DNA of 64,000 nt. Source: Harmothoe impar (taxonomy: Eukaryota; Annelida; Polychaeta; Phyllodocida; Polynoidae). The stretch lies in NCBI GenBank assembly GCA_947462335.1, contig OX381707.1, forward strand, positions 65,862,816 through 65,926,815. Direction: 5' to 3'. This document shows, in pieces, positions 1 to 10,142 of this stretch. The notes beneath the pieces are model-generated. The model was not told the origin of the DNA. It ran no database searches and was given only the letters and a program-made list of their open reading frames with translations. Made by a program: the position numbers and the translations under genes. Position 1 is the first letter of the stretch. Each line of letters starts with the position of its first letter.

Positions 1-120
1 TGTGGAGAATGGAGCTGTGGAGAATGAGCATCAGTTTCTCCACGGGGCTGTGGAGAACGGCGGTTCTAGTACTGAAGCATAGTAACTTTGTTTCTCCACA
101 TGGAATAAAAATTCCTCTAA

Positions 121-289
121 AGGGCCGAGTCATTTATTACTAGCCGGAGGAGGGGAGGGGGCTCCCGCTGTCCCAGCTGAAACTGAAAGTAAATCTACCC
201 AAATAATCTGTTTTTCATTTGACCGCCCCCGCCGCCTCTATAATATATCCACCAAGCCCTCCCCAGCTGCCAATAAATGACTCGGCCCT
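121..289. mobile_element. Small MITE with perfect 18-bp terminal inverted repeats
   Basis: The left end AGGGCCGAGTCATTTATT (121-138) is the exact reverse complement of the right end (272-289). The interior is GC-rich and has no ORF that looks real. TAA lies on both sides, partly overlapping the repeat ends, which would fit a 3-bp TWA-type target duplication (Harbinger-like), but the exact boundary is ambiguous by one base. Superfamily is an inference. Confidence 0.75.
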
Positions 290-339
290 AATGACTTGTT
301 TATAATTCTTGAGTGATATTCCCGAGGGGGAGGGGGGTA

Positions 340-830
340 GATGGGGGGGGGGGGGGTCCCCATGTCGCATGTCGATTTTAATAAATGGCCATGTCACATG
401 TCATTAAACCCGCAGGTCTCGGTACCCCTCCACCGACAGTCAGGGCGCAGTCGGGACAGGTACTCAGCCCTATTTATAGGAGAGCTGGGGCTTTAAGGAA
501 AACGCCATGTCACTAGTGTCACTGAGGAAAATGATTTAGGGGCATATAGAGAGCTATAAAGGGGGGTCTTGGGGCCGCAAGCTGAAGAGAATTTAGGAAT
601 TTAAAAACCCACAATGACCAAATTTGAAGAATGTGTTTGGTAGCCTACTTCACTCTATACTAGATTATTTTTTTCATGTCACTCAGCCCTATGTCACATG
701 TCGATTTTAAGAAATGTCCATGTCACTTAACTGGCCATGTCGCTGTGTCGATTTTAAGGAATGCCCATGTCGCCATGTCATTTTAGGGGTCTACCCATTT
801 TAGTAGAGGGCCCTATTATCGGCAGGTTAA
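340..830 (+). repeat. CATGTC-rich degenerate dispersed repeat, copy 1
   Basis: Several imperfect modules of the form CATGTC-n-CATGTCGATTTTAA-n-AAATGGCCATGTC occur at about 355-410 and 676-785. They end in TTTAGGGGTCTA and continue into a similar CCTATTAT-GGTTAA stretch. The same succession recurs in the same orientation at 26,575-26,830 and, much weaker, near 35,530, so this is a dispersed family and not a simple satellite. No coding potential is seen. Confidence 0.6.
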
Positions 831-957
831 GGTCAATTCTCCAACCAGATCTTATTCTTTTATATACATATATCTACAATCAGATGAGCTGTGTATGGAG
901 AATGATCATTTTCGATATTTTTCAAGTGCATTGTCCTACTTTCCTATCATTTTTGAA

Positions 958-2087
958 AAACATGCAGCCGTCATTATATTTTGTGACTTATTTTTGGTTC
1001 ATATTATTATCGGCACCTGTCTCCTATTATTAACCAGTTTCCCTGTGGGGAAAACTGGTTAATTTAGGTGCTACCGCCCATTGACTTTGCCTTAGCCGTA
1101 CCCTCCATTCACTTTGCATTGGGCAGTGATCAAGGGGCCAACTGTGCATCGGCTCTATACCCGGTGGTTCCTTAGTCAGGCCTCTTCAGCCCTAGCCCTA
1201 TGTTGAGTGGCCCTTAGCTCCCCGTACGGATTCCTGCCCCATTGCCCTCAGTGTTAAAGGTCCCAGCCCCCTACCTGCAATAGTTATATGCTTAATTGCT
1301 GTTGATAATTATGGCCAGAGCTGAACATGCAGCTGTCATTATATTTTGTGACTTATTTTTGGTTCATATTATTATCGGCACCTGTCTCCTATTATTAACC
1401 AGTTTCTCTGTGGGGAAAACTGGTTAATTTAGGTGCTACCGCCCATTGACTTTGCCTTAGCCGTACCCTCCATTCACTTTGCATTGGGCAGTGATCAAGG
1501 GGCCAACTGTGCATCGGCTCTATACCCGGTGGTTCCTTAGTCAGGCCTCTTCAGCCCTAGCCCTATGTTGAGTGGCCCTTAGCTCCCCGTCCTCCAGTCG
1601 TACCTGTGTACGGATTCCTGCCCCATTGCCCTCAGTGTTAAAGGTCCCAGCCCCCTACCTGCAATAGTTATATGCTTAATTGCTGTTGATAATTATGGCC
1701 AGAGCTGAACATGCAGCTGTCATTATATTTTGTGACTTATTTTTGGTTCATATTATTATCGGCACCTGTCTCCTATTATTAACCAGTTTCCCTGTGGGGA
1801 AAACTGGTTAATTTAGGTGCTACCGCCCATTGACTTTGCCTTAGCCGTACCCTCCATTCACTTTGCATTGGGCAGTGATCAAGGGGCCAACTGTGCATCG
1901 GCTCTATACCCGGTGGTTCCTTAGTCAGGCCTCTTCAGCCCTAGCCCTATGTTGAGTGGCCCTTAGCTCCCCGTCCTCCAGTCGTACCTGTGTACGGATT
2001 CCTGCCCCATTGCCCTCAGTGTTAAAGGTCCCAGCCCCCTACCTGCAATAGTTATATGCTTAATTGCTGTTGATAATTATGGCCAGA
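958..2087 (+). repeat. Three tandem copies of a 384-bp unit
   Basis: The units start at about 958, 1,323 and 1,707. Copies 2 and 3 are 384 bp and almost identical; copy 1 is 365 bp because it lacks 19 bp. Each unit holds a 12-bp inverted repeat around AACCAGTTTCCC (hairpin-forming) about 70 bp in. The array stops at a C-tract (2,089-2,100). No ORF supports coding; this is a satellite-like repeat. Confidence 0.85.
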
Positions 2088-2100
2088 TCCCCCCCCCCCC

Positions 2101-2290
2101 AGTGTTAGTAGTGAGCCGGGTATTGGCGCTGGTAGCAGAGGGTCTGATCCCGACCTCTACACAGCCTACTGCGTGCCGCCCACCCCCATGTGTTAGTAGT
2201 GGGCCGGGTATTGGCGCTGGTAGCAGAGGGTCTGATCCCGACCTCTACACAGCCTACTGTGTGCCGCCCACCCTCTGACATGTGTTAGTA
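2101..2290 (+). repeat. Two tandem copies of an 88-bp GC-rich repeat, cluster A
   Basis: The core GCCGGGTATTGGCGCTGGTA recurs at about 2,116 and 2,204 with an 88-bp step. The same unit occurs as a second two-copy cluster 1.1 kb downstream. It is GC-rich in an AT-rich setting. I looked for tRNA-like A and B boxes in it, as in a SINE head, and did not find a convincing pair. Confidence 0.75.
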
Positions 2291-3220
2291 GTGGTAGGGT
2301 GGCCGGACCATTTTTATAAAACGATATGATATAAACATGATGCATATTTACCAATAGCCCTAATATTCACATTTCCAAGACTACTTTTGTCATGGTGATG
2401 CAAGAAATAGGGAATTAGCTATAGTGGTTTGAATCTACCTCACCCTGACAAACCTTCTGACAGGTTTCAAACTGGTGCCGAGGACAACATTACAGCTCGT
2501 AGCAGTCTTCTTACTGTACCAATATGCCACCTGGGGTGTATCAGCTGAAACAATGGCCTTCATGCACCATTGCACCCCATAGACCCCTGTGTTATAGAGT
2601 GCTGCCATCTGGTTAAGCACCATGTCTGAACTGATAAGAAGCCTCATATATGACCCCCAGGAGATGCCCTGGCGCTGGCAGGTGGTAGGTTGTATCATTT
2701 CCATTCCAAATGCATCATTTTCACCTCATTTAGCTCTATTTTCAGTAGTCTACCGTAATCTACCAATTAAGGAGTCCTAGAAAAATAATTGAGCTAAAAG
2801 TACATAATTTTAGGAGGCTTATCTATGAAAGATATGATTGTCGCAAGTAACTATAGGACCTCCCATGACATGCCTGCATACAAGACGCTTCAAACAAAAA
2901 AAGAATTTCGTTGATACATGGATTTTCCATCAAACCGTGTCAATTCTCCCTGAGGATAGGTTCAAGAGATCACCCAGTTATAGAGGTCAAGACAGACTCA
3001 GAATCTGAAGGTCTGTCAAGATTGCCCTTAAATTACATTATGTAATACAATTTATTATGCTCATTCCAGCTCATGTACAAAGGATCCATTCAAGATCTCT
3101 TGATACCAAGTTAATAGAGGTCTCTATCTGCTCCCTAGCCAAAATGAGAGGCCATCATAAAAGGGTCACTTAACATAGGATCAGATATAGATTGAGCGAC
3201 CAGCTAGAGCCTCCGGCCAC
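2291..3220. other. Non-coding spacer between repeat clusters
   Basis: AT-rich unique sequence lies between the two clusters of the GC-rich repeat. No ORF with recognisable protein, RNA gene or transposon end was seen. Confidence 0.4.
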
Positions 3221-3221
3221 C

Positions 3222-3372
3222 CTAGTAGTGGGCCGGGTATTGGCGCTGGTAGCAGAGGGTCTGTCCCCGCAATATACACAGCCTACTGCGTGCCGCCCCC
3301 CCTGTATTAGTAGTGAGCCGGGTATTGGCGCTGGTAGCAGAGGGTCTGTCCCCGCAATATACACAGCCTACT
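3222..3372 (+). repeat. Two tandem copies of the GC-rich repeat, cluster B (85-bp step)
   Basis: This is the same unit as at 2,101-2,290, with the core at about 3,233 and 3,318. The second half differs between clusters (CCCGCAATATACAC here against CCCGACCTCTACAC there), so each cluster was amplified from its own parent unit after the two diverged. Confidence 0.75.
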
Positions 3373-3608
3373 ACTTTCTCTAATAGAGTCAGGTCCCCTG
3401 ACCTATTCTGACCATGAGTTTCTGTACATTATGAACACAAATACGTTGAAAAACTGAAAAATAAAAATCGACCCCAAATTAGCTCCTAACCCATCTTTAA
3501 TCTCTGTATGTAACTGGTGTTGCAGCATTGCTGCATCTTTCTCAACCCTCGCATCCTCGTCGGCACCTCTAGCAATATTAGGTTACTTATATTGATACTA
3601 AATGTTTA

Positions 3609-4008
3609 GGCCACACTTTAAAAAACGTTGTTTCCGGTGGAGGGGCCGGGTGAGCCTGATTAACCAGGCTACCCGCCCGGTTATTTTATTTTATTTTTAT
3701 TTTAAAATTTAATCATTTTTTTCCCCACTGTTAAAGTCATTACAAGTACATTGTTTTCCACACTAGATACCTTATTTCTATGATGTCTCAGGCTATGGTG
3801 ACAGGTGTAATATGAGCTGATATGGGTCTGGCAGAGAGGGGATGAGAAATATATTGATATCAGGTTAATCCAAAAAGAAAAATAGATTTTGAAAAAAAGA
3901 AATGTTTTGAAAAAAAGAATTGGAAAAAAAAGATTTTGCGGTCGCCCGGGTGAGTTATTTTTAGCCCACCCGCTCCACCGGAAACAGACTTTTTTTTAAA
4001 GTGTGGCC
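3609..4008. mobile_element. Harbinger-like MITE with TTA target duplication
   Basis: The ends are GGCCACACTTTAAAAAA (left) and its complement (right), followed inside by the shared block TTTCCGGTGGAG, giving imperfect inverted repeats of about 45 bp. TTA sits directly outside both ends (3,606-3,608 and 4,009-4,011), the 3-bp duplication typical of PIF/Harbinger elements. The 400-bp interior is T-rich and non-coding. Superfamily rests on the duplication length and sequence only. Confidence 0.8.
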
Positions 4009-4107
4009 TTAGGTTATATTTTATGACATTTTTCACTCAAGTCTTGACAGTTTGACTTGTTTCAGGCAATATGGGGTCGGATCTCAAATCTGACGTAATA
4101 TCAAGGC

Positions 4108-4130
4108 TTAGGCCACACCAAAAAAAGATT
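4108..4130 (+). repeat. Solitary Harbinger-like left end
   Basis: TTAGGCCACACC followed by an A-tract resembles the left end of the element at 3,609 with its TTA. No matching right end was found before the LTR element or after it, so this is either a truncated copy or a chance partial match. Confidence 0.35.
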
Positions 4131-4312
4131 TACGGATTTTGTTTTCCAAAAATAGGTGCGGTAGGGCGAATTTTATTCTATTTTTTTTCCAAATTTCAAC
4201 CTTAAATTAGGGGGGGGCAGGCAATTTTTTTTTTCCTGAGGGAAAATCTCTTTTTTGAATCTTTAAATCTTTGAAGCCCTCTCTCTCCTCTATAGTCTTA
4301 TGCATTTACACT

Positions 4313-4833
4313 TGTAGGGGCACGAATAATACGTGTACATATAAGGTCCGTGGAGTCAGAGCGGTAAGTGCCTCCAACGGACACTAGGTGGCAACACCTG
4401 AGCCATGTCCTTTCGGTTATCCGGTAGCGGAGCCGGGCAGGGCACTCCAGACGGCGCTACGGAGGAGTGCCACGTCAACACTGCTTGGTCCGCGCTCAGG
4501 GTATATAAGAGGCCGAGGTTGGCTACCTCACCAGTTAGTCCTAGGACGAGCTCTGACCCGCACCTTTCGTACCTTCGCTTTGACAGGGGCACCTACACCC
4601 CTCCCACGTTATGGACTCTGCACCAGCCATGCTGGCACAGAGCTTAACTGTCCGGTATCGCTAATGCTTCGAACTATCGATAGAATCCTGTGTGTCTTCG
4701 AATGGTTGAAAGACCAAGTGAACCGAGTGAAAAACCTTCGTGTACTTTTGAGGCTGTGATCGAATAAAGACCTGTTGCATTCAAACCGAATTTGGAACCT
4801 GTGTTCGTGTTGTACGCATATGAAACCCCTACA
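4313..4833 (+). repeat. 5' long terminal repeat
   Basis: 521 bp, bounded by the 8-bp inverted repeat TGTAGGGG/CCCCTACA. A TATA box (GTATATAAGAGG) lies at 4,500-4,511 and AATAAA at about 4,764, giving a U3-R-U5 arrangement with a transcription start expected near 4,530. It differs from the 3' LTR only at 4,477 (A; G at 16,057). Confidence 0.95.
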
Positions 4834-4834
4834 T

Positions 4835-4850
4835 TGGTGCCGTGACCAGT
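4835..4850 (+). other. Primer-binding site of the LTR element
   Basis: TGGTGCCGTGACC starts one base after the left LTR. TGG pairs with the CCA tail of a tRNA, as expected for minus-strand priming. I cannot name the tRNA without a tRNA set. Confidence 0.75.
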
Positions 4851-4889
4851 TCGGGTGAAACACAGAATAGCACAGTCAGTTGGGTTAAC

Positions 4890-6995
4890 ATGGCTGAACA
4901 GGCAAAGGGTGGAGCGTCCCTTCATCCTATTTCGAGTCCAGATCCGGAGGTGGTAGCAGCCCTTGAGAAACATTATGGGCCAAACCGTTCGAGTTCTACA
5001 CCAGAACCAAGGAGAGGCAATCCTGATTCTATTCGAAAAGATCTGGGGTCAAACCTAGATGATTCTTTGTTTGAAACTGGCGGTTCGAAGAGACACATTG
5101 CTCCTATGCCAACACAAGGCATGAGCATGCTGCATGCTGAACGACACCAGCGACAGGAAGTGACACGTCGTCATTTCGAAGAGGAGAAGAATCGTTTCGA
5201 AGGAGCAAGGATTGCAGAGATGGACAGGATGAATGAAGAGTTTGAAGCTTTGAGTCATCGGTTGGTACAGCTCCGGAACAAGAATGAAGATCTAGAAGGG
5301 GCAACAATGGAGAAACAGAACCGCTTAGACACAACGAAGGCGGAACTGGAACATATGGAAAACCAGTTCGCTCATCAACAAAATGTCTTGCGGCGACGTA
5401 CTGAATCTCTAGAACAACGTCAAGATAAGACCATACATGATTCGGACGAGCTCCATGATACGATCCGAGAAGCTACCAAGGCGATGATGGACGAAAAGGA
5501 TCGTCTGATCAGGGAGGTGGAAGATTTACAGAAGAAACGAGATGAAGAGGCAACTCGAGGTGGCCGTTCAGGGTTCGATCATGTCAGTGGTGGCATATAC
5601 AACTCATCAACTGGTGGGGGTAGTGCCTCTACCTCAACCGGAGGGAGACCAAAACGAGTGACCATTGATACAGGGGATCCGGATGGAAGATCTTCACGGC
5701 GTGACCAACGCCCAACGTCGTATGATGACGACCATTCGAACTCTCCCAGTCGTTCCAGCTCTCGAGAGAGACCGAGCCGTACGGGTTCGAATGAGAGATC
5801 TTCGAGATCTGATCCGAATGAACGTTCGAGTGGGCCCTCAAGGAGGCCAGGGAGATCTCCTACACATGCTGGTAGACGAGTATCTCGCCGCGAATCGATG
5901 TCCCCTGGAATGAAATTGATTTACGACACGAACCCCTGCATTGCTGAGATGGGAGTGGACTGTGTTAGCAGACAAGCTGATAATGCCGATATCGTCGACT
6001 GGAGCATCGAGCAGTCGTTTCTGTTGCACAGGGACAACCACAACGCTGCTAGACGCACTGCAAGCACTCCGAGTCCGTTCACAGGAAGACAGCCATGGCA
6101 GGACTGGTTCGCAGACTTCATGGACGATATGAGGTATAATCGATGGTCAGAAGAGGAATCGTTGGACGAGCTTTTACGGGCATTGAGAAATGGCCCAGGC
6201 AAGCTAGCTGTTTCGAGATGGAGAACGATGCATGGTGCCGGATCGTTTACCCAATTGGTGGAATGCGCCAGTTACCTGATAGGTAATGTGGGTAATGAAG
6301 ACCCGCTTCGATTGTTCCGGAAACAGACTCAAAAGCCAAACGAGTCGCACCGTGTGTTCGGTCTAAAATTGCAATCTCTCTTGCAAAGAGCTAGACCAAG
6401 ATGGCAGTTAGATGACCCACAGTTCCTAGATGATTTGTTCTCGCAATTCATTGAGGGATTAAGGGATTCCGATGAACGTACCGCTGCATGTGATAGTTGG
6501 AAAGCTGGAACTTCTCTCACTGATTTGTTCATGGCCATAGAAGACTATGACAGGAAACGGCATCTGCTATCTTCGAGAGTACTTTCGAGAACTTCCAGTG
6601 TGGTGCAAGACCCACCAGCCTCTGATACAGAGGAAGGTGATTCTGGAAGGGAGGAGGAGATTGGCGCAGTTGCTCAAAAGAACAGCGGCAAATCTTATTC
6701 CAATTCGAATTCGAAGCGCTATCCGAAGGCCGACAGGAAAACACCACCTGTGACCCCAGGAGTTACAAGCGCACCTTCGACTACTTCCTCAACGCCCAGT
6801 TCTATGGAAGAACTTCTGTTAAGGTTGACTGACTTGATGTCTGGAAACCAGCAATCAACAGGGAGGAATTCGAAGCCGAGAGTGGACAAGACCACTAGGA
6901 AGTGTTACAGGTGTCAGGTCCTGGGACACTTTGCTGCAGAATGCCCAGCTGAAAAGCCGGTACCCAAGCCTGAAGAGAAGAAAACGGAAAACTAG
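4890..6995 (+). CDS. gag: Gag polyprotein of the LTR retrotransposon
   Basis: Structural protein of the retrotransposon particle, about 701 residues from the first ATG at 4,890; the frame is open upstream to 4,842 without an ATG. Residues ~90-225 are a long charged heptad-rich stretch, a probable coiled coil. A Ser/Arg-rich segment follows (~270-350). Residues ~400-540 resemble the retrotransposon Gag capsid region, with Trp-rich start and the FRKQ...F...L pattern. A single CCHC zinc knuckle (C-X2-C-X4-H-X4-C) sits at residues 672-685, near the end, and binds RNA in this family. The frame ends in one UAG at 6,993-6,995 and stays open beyond it into pol. An N-terminal coiled coil this long is unusual for gypsy Gag. 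Confidence 0.9.
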   Translation: MAEQAKGGASLHPISSPDPEVVAALEKHYGPNRSSSTPEPRRGNPDSIRKDLGSNLDDSLFETGGSKRHIAPMPTQGMSMLHAERHQRQEVTRRHFEEEKNRFEGARIAEMDRMNEEFEALSHRLVQLRNKNEDLEGATMEKQNRLDTTKAELEHMENQFAHQQNVLRRRTESLEQRQDKTIHDSDELHDTIREATKAMMDEKDRLIREVEDLQKKRDEEATRGGRSGFDHVSGGIYNSSTGGGSASTSTGGRPKRVTIDTGDPDGRSSRRDQRPTSYDDDHSNSPSRSSSRERPSRTGSNERSSRSDPNERSSGPSRRPGRSPTHAGRRVSRRESMSPGMKLIYDTNPCIAEMGVDCVSRQADNADIVDWSIEQSFLLHRDNHNAARRTASTPSPFTGRQPWQDWFADFMDDMRYNRWSEEESLDELLRALRNGPGKLAVSRWRTMHGAGSFTQLVECASYLIGNVGNEDPLRLFRKQTQKPNESHRVFGLKLQSLLQRARPRWQLDDPQFLDDLFSQFIEGLRDSDERTAACDSWKAGTSLTDLFMAIEDYDRKRHLLSSRVLSRTSSVVQDPPASDTEEGDSGREEEIGAVAQKNSGKSYSNSNSKRYPKADRKTPPVTPGVTSAPSTTSSTPSSMEELLLRLTDLMSGNQQSTGRNSKPRVDKTTRKCYRCQVLGHFAAECPAEKPVPKPEEKKTEN

Positions 6996-9900
6996 ACTCT
7001 GGTTGCTCTGGATGGCAAGGTAGTAACCCCTAAGGAGAAGGAAAGCCAACATATCGCCAGCGGTGCAAGCGATGAAGTCCGAGGTGCAGTAGAGATTGGA
7101 AACTTAGAGGAGGGGCCTGATCAGTCCCTTCTAAGTATGTCCAATGAACCCAGAAAAGTAGACGTCCGAGGAGGAAGTACTGGGGAAGCGGCGAATTGGA
7201 TACAGGAGCTGGAAGTAGTCAGCAGTGCCCGATTGTCCCCGGATCACCCCTGTTTGAAGCACTTGAAACGACGGGGAGTAGATCTTGGTGTCACTAAGGA
7301 TTTCGAACGTTTCACCGTTAACCCATCACCATTGGATGGGAAGAGGTGGTATTTGACTGTAGCAGTGAGGGGAAGGTCTGCAGAATTTCTAGTGGATACT
7401 GGAGCTAGTCACTCCATGATCTCGAAGAGGTTCTATGACCTTGTAGCCGATGAGCCAGATAACTTCACAACGAGGGTAACAGCTCATTCGGCCGACGGTA
7501 GCTGCATGCAGACGTTTGGTAAAGCATTTTTCGAAATCAATATAGGTGGGCAGGATTACCTTCTGTCCCCTACTATTGCTGATCTGAGTGATGATGGCAT
7601 CATCGGATTAGATTTCGCTGCGTTGTACGGTGCAATGTTGGAACCTTGTAGGGGGATGTTAAAGATAGAACATCCATACAAGGTGGCCGTACAATGCGTG
7701 TTGAGAAAGGTATCTTCTGTAGCCTCGGTGGTACAGACGGTTAAGATACCCCCAGGACAGACATGTGATGTGCTGTTTTCGAGTGACAGTATCTTCCGAG
7801 ACCAGATGGCGGTGGTTGAACCCGATGTGGTGAGACTTGCATCAATTGGACTCGAGAGTGCAGATACTTTCGTAGGCAGTGGCAGTAGGAATTTAATTCC
7901 TATTTCGAATCCTGGTGATGAAGTCCGTTATCTGATGAAAGGTACTCCCGTGGGGCAGGTGATCGTTGCACAGGCAAGCACCAGTATACTCTCAGAAGAT
8001 ACCCAACCGAACCTTGAAGGGATGTCCGACTTACGTCCGGAACTCCAAAAGTTGGTGGACGATTCGAGCTTGGTGACGGGGGACCAGAAAGATCAGTTGA
8101 GACGGGTATTGGTGGAATATGATGCAGCCTTCGGGGAGCCCACTGGTTTGGGGCGAACTGATAAGGTGCTACATTCCATCACTACAGAGGATGCTGTACC
8201 TTTCAAAATCCCTTATAGACGCCTACCTTTGAAGAAGAAATTGATGGCCGAGAAGGAAATCGCTGATCAGCTGAGATTAGGGGTGATTGTTCCCAGCACT
8301 AGCCCCTGGTCCAGTCCTGTTCAGATGGTGACTAAGAAAGACGGCACAATTCGCTTCTGCATAGATTATCGAAAATTGAATGGCTGTACAAAGAAAAACT
8401 CCTATCCTCTCCCCCGTATAGACGAGACTATTGATTCCCTGGGCGGAAACCAATGGTTCTGTACGCTGGATTTGCAATCCGGATACTGGCAAGTTGGAAT
8501 GAAGGAAGAGGATCAGGAAAAAACAGCGTTTTCGAGCCATGTCGGTCTTTTCCAGTACAATGTGATGCCGTTCGGATTGTGTAACGCCCCTGCAACATTC
8601 GAAGCCATGATGGAATCTCTGTTGAGTGATCTGTTATGGAAGGAGTGTTTGGTGTACCTGGACGACGTAATTGTCTTCGGGAAGACCTTCGAATCGTGTC
8701 TGGCTACTTTAGTCAAAATTTTCGAGAGGTTGATAACCCATGGTTTGAAATTGAAACCAAAGAAGTGTCACCTGTTTAGGACTTCTATTAACTATCTCGG
8801 TCGGATAATATCCACTGAGGGGGTTAAGGCGGATCCTGAGAAACTAGATGTTGTATCGGAATGGGAAAAGCCAGAGGGACCTAAAGACATACGGTCCTTT
8901 CTGGGCTTCTGTAGCTACTACAGAGACTTCCTACCGGGGTATGCCAGAATAGCTCAGCCTATGCAGGCTCTAGCTCACTGGACTCCGGGTAGAAGGAAGG
9001 AGCCTTTCCCATGGGGTCCGGAACAAGATCTAGCATTCGAAGCCGTAAAGAACCTATTTCGAACCACCCCAGTTTTGAAATATCCAACAGCTGATGGACA
9101 TTTCATACTGGACACAGACGCCAGTAATGACAGTATAGGTGCTGCTCTATCCCAGATGCAGGAGGGGATAGAAGTGCCACTGGCTTTCGCTAGTAATACC
9201 CTCAATAAGGCCCAGAGGAATTACTGTACCACTAAGCGCGAATTGTTGGCGGTAGTGGTGTATACGAAGAAGTTTAAGCACTTCCTTTGGGGAGGTGACT
9301 TTACTTTACGGACAGATCACTCGTCCTTAAGGTGGCTGTTGAACTTTAAGGAAGCAGAAGGAATGATCGGTCGATGGCTGACCCACTTGTCCGAGTTCGG
9401 GTTGGAAAATAGCCAAATCCAACACAGAGCAGGGAGCAAGCATATCAATGCTGATGCCCTTTCGAGAAGACCCATACGGAAATGTTCTAGAATGGATTGC
9501 GATGATTGTGGAGCCCATAATGCTGTAATAGCTGGAGTTCGAATGCCGTATGATGTAGGACATTCTAAAGCAATGGAATGGTCCACCGAAACCATCAGGC
9601 AATTCCAGAAGGGTGATGCTGTCATTTCGAGACTAATAGAACAGGTCTCCAGTGGTGCCCAACCACAAAGACCAACCATTTCGATTGAGAACCGGGAAAT
9701 GAGACAGCTACTTGCTCAATGGTCTGAGCTAACTGTTGTTGACGGTATCTTATGTAGGTGGAAGATAACACCGTACAAGGCCAAAATTCGACAAATCGTG
9801 ATACCCACAGCTATGCGAAGGGATATCATGTATTTCGTACATGGACATCAGACCAGTGGACATTTTGGAAAGAAGCGCTCCCTTGCGCGACTCTCCAGAA

Positions 9901-10142
9901 GGTATTACTGGCCTGGCATGAGTAAAGATCTGCTTAGGTGGATCTCTACTTGTCCAGATTGTTGTCTGAGCAAACCAGGTGAAGGCCTGGGGAAGTTGCC
10001 ACTAACTCAAGAGCTTTGGGGAGTTAGATTTGCACGCATAGCGGTTGATATCATTAGTGGCCTAAAAACCACTCCTGATGGAAACACGTGCATGATGGTG
10101 ATCTCCGACTACTATTCGAAGTATACTAGAGTGTTCCTCTGA
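6996..10142 (+). CDS. pol: Pol polyprotein, 5' part: protease, RT, RNase H, start of integrase
   Basis: The reading frame is continuous with gag, separated only by the UAG at 6,993-6,995; the first ATG is at 7,137 but readthrough may be the real entry. Domains in order: aspartic protease with DTGA at 7,395-7,406 and a later IIGLD; reverse transcriptase with YLDD at 8,655-8,666; RNase H with its first Asp near 9,111 (DTDAS) and TDH near 9,316; integrase HHCC zinc region at about 9,838-9,965; then the start of the catalytic core with the first Asp. The frame stops at TGA 10,140-10,142 inside the integrase core, and the rest of the core continues in the -1 frame. RT and domain order place it in Ty3/gypsy. 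Confidence 0.92.
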   Translation, partial: TLVALDGKVVTPKEKESQHIASGASDEVRGAVEIGNLEEGPDQSLLSMSNEPRKVDVRGGSTGEAANWIQELEVVSSARLSPDHPCLKHLKRRGVDLGVTKDFERFTVNPSPLDGKRWYLTVAVRGRSAEFLVDTGASHSMISKRFYDLVADEPDNFTTRVTAHSADGSCMQTFGKAFFEINIGGQDYLLSPTIADLSDDGIIGLDFAALYGAMLEPCRGMLKIEHPYKVAVQCVLRKVSSVASVVQTVKIPPGQTCDVLFSSDSIFRDQMAVVEPDVVRLASIGLESADTFVGSGSRNLIPISNPGDEVRYLMKGTPVGQVIVAQASTSILSEDTQPNLEGMSDLRPELQKLVDDSSLVTGDQKDQLRRVLVEYDAAFGEPTGLGRTDKVLHSITTEDAVPFKIPYRRLPLKKKLMAEKEIADQLRLGVIVPSTSPWSSPVQMVTKKDGTIRFCIDYRKLNGCTKKNSYPLPRIDETIDSLGGNQWFCTLDLQSGYWQVGMKEEDQEKTAFSSHVGLFQYNVMPFGLCNAPATFEAMMESLLSDLLWKECLVYLDDVIVFGKTFESCLATLVKIFERLITHGLKLKPKKCHLFRTSINYLGRIISTEGVKADPEKLDVVSEWEKPEGPKDIRSFLGFCSYYRDFLPGYARIAQPMQALAHWTPGRRKEPFPWGPEQDLAFEAVKNLFRTTPVLKYPTADGHFILDTDASNDSIGAALSQMQEGIEVPLAFASNTLNKAQRNYCTTKRELLAVVVYTKKFKHFLWGGDFTLRTDHSSLRWLLNFKEAEGMIGRWLTHLSEFGLENSQIQHRAGSKHINADALSRRPIRKCSRMDCDDCGAHNAVIAGVRMPYDVGHSKAMEWSTETIRQFQKGDAVISRLIEQVSSGAQPQRPTISIENREMRQLLAQWSELTVVDGILCRWKITPYKAKIRQIVIPTAMRRDIMYFVHGHQTSGHFGKKRSLARLSRRYYWPGMSKDLLRWISTCPDCCLSKPGEGLGKLPLTQELWGVRFARIAVDIISGLKTTPDGNTCMMVISDYYSKYTRVFL

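Noticed and set aside
2101..3372. GC-rich 85-88-bp repeats as tRNA-derived SINEs
   Set aside because: No convincing A and B box pair and no poly(A) or simple-repeat tail.
4388..4759. ORFs of 123, 80 and 78 aa inside the LTR, repeated at 15,968-16,339
   Set aside because: They lie entirely in the LTR across TATA box and polyadenylation signal, on both strands, and show no protein family; duplicated only because the LTR is.
10137..10142. Programmed -1 frameshift in integrase
   Set aside because: It would split the catalytic core; no classic slippery heptamer is present, only CTCTG.
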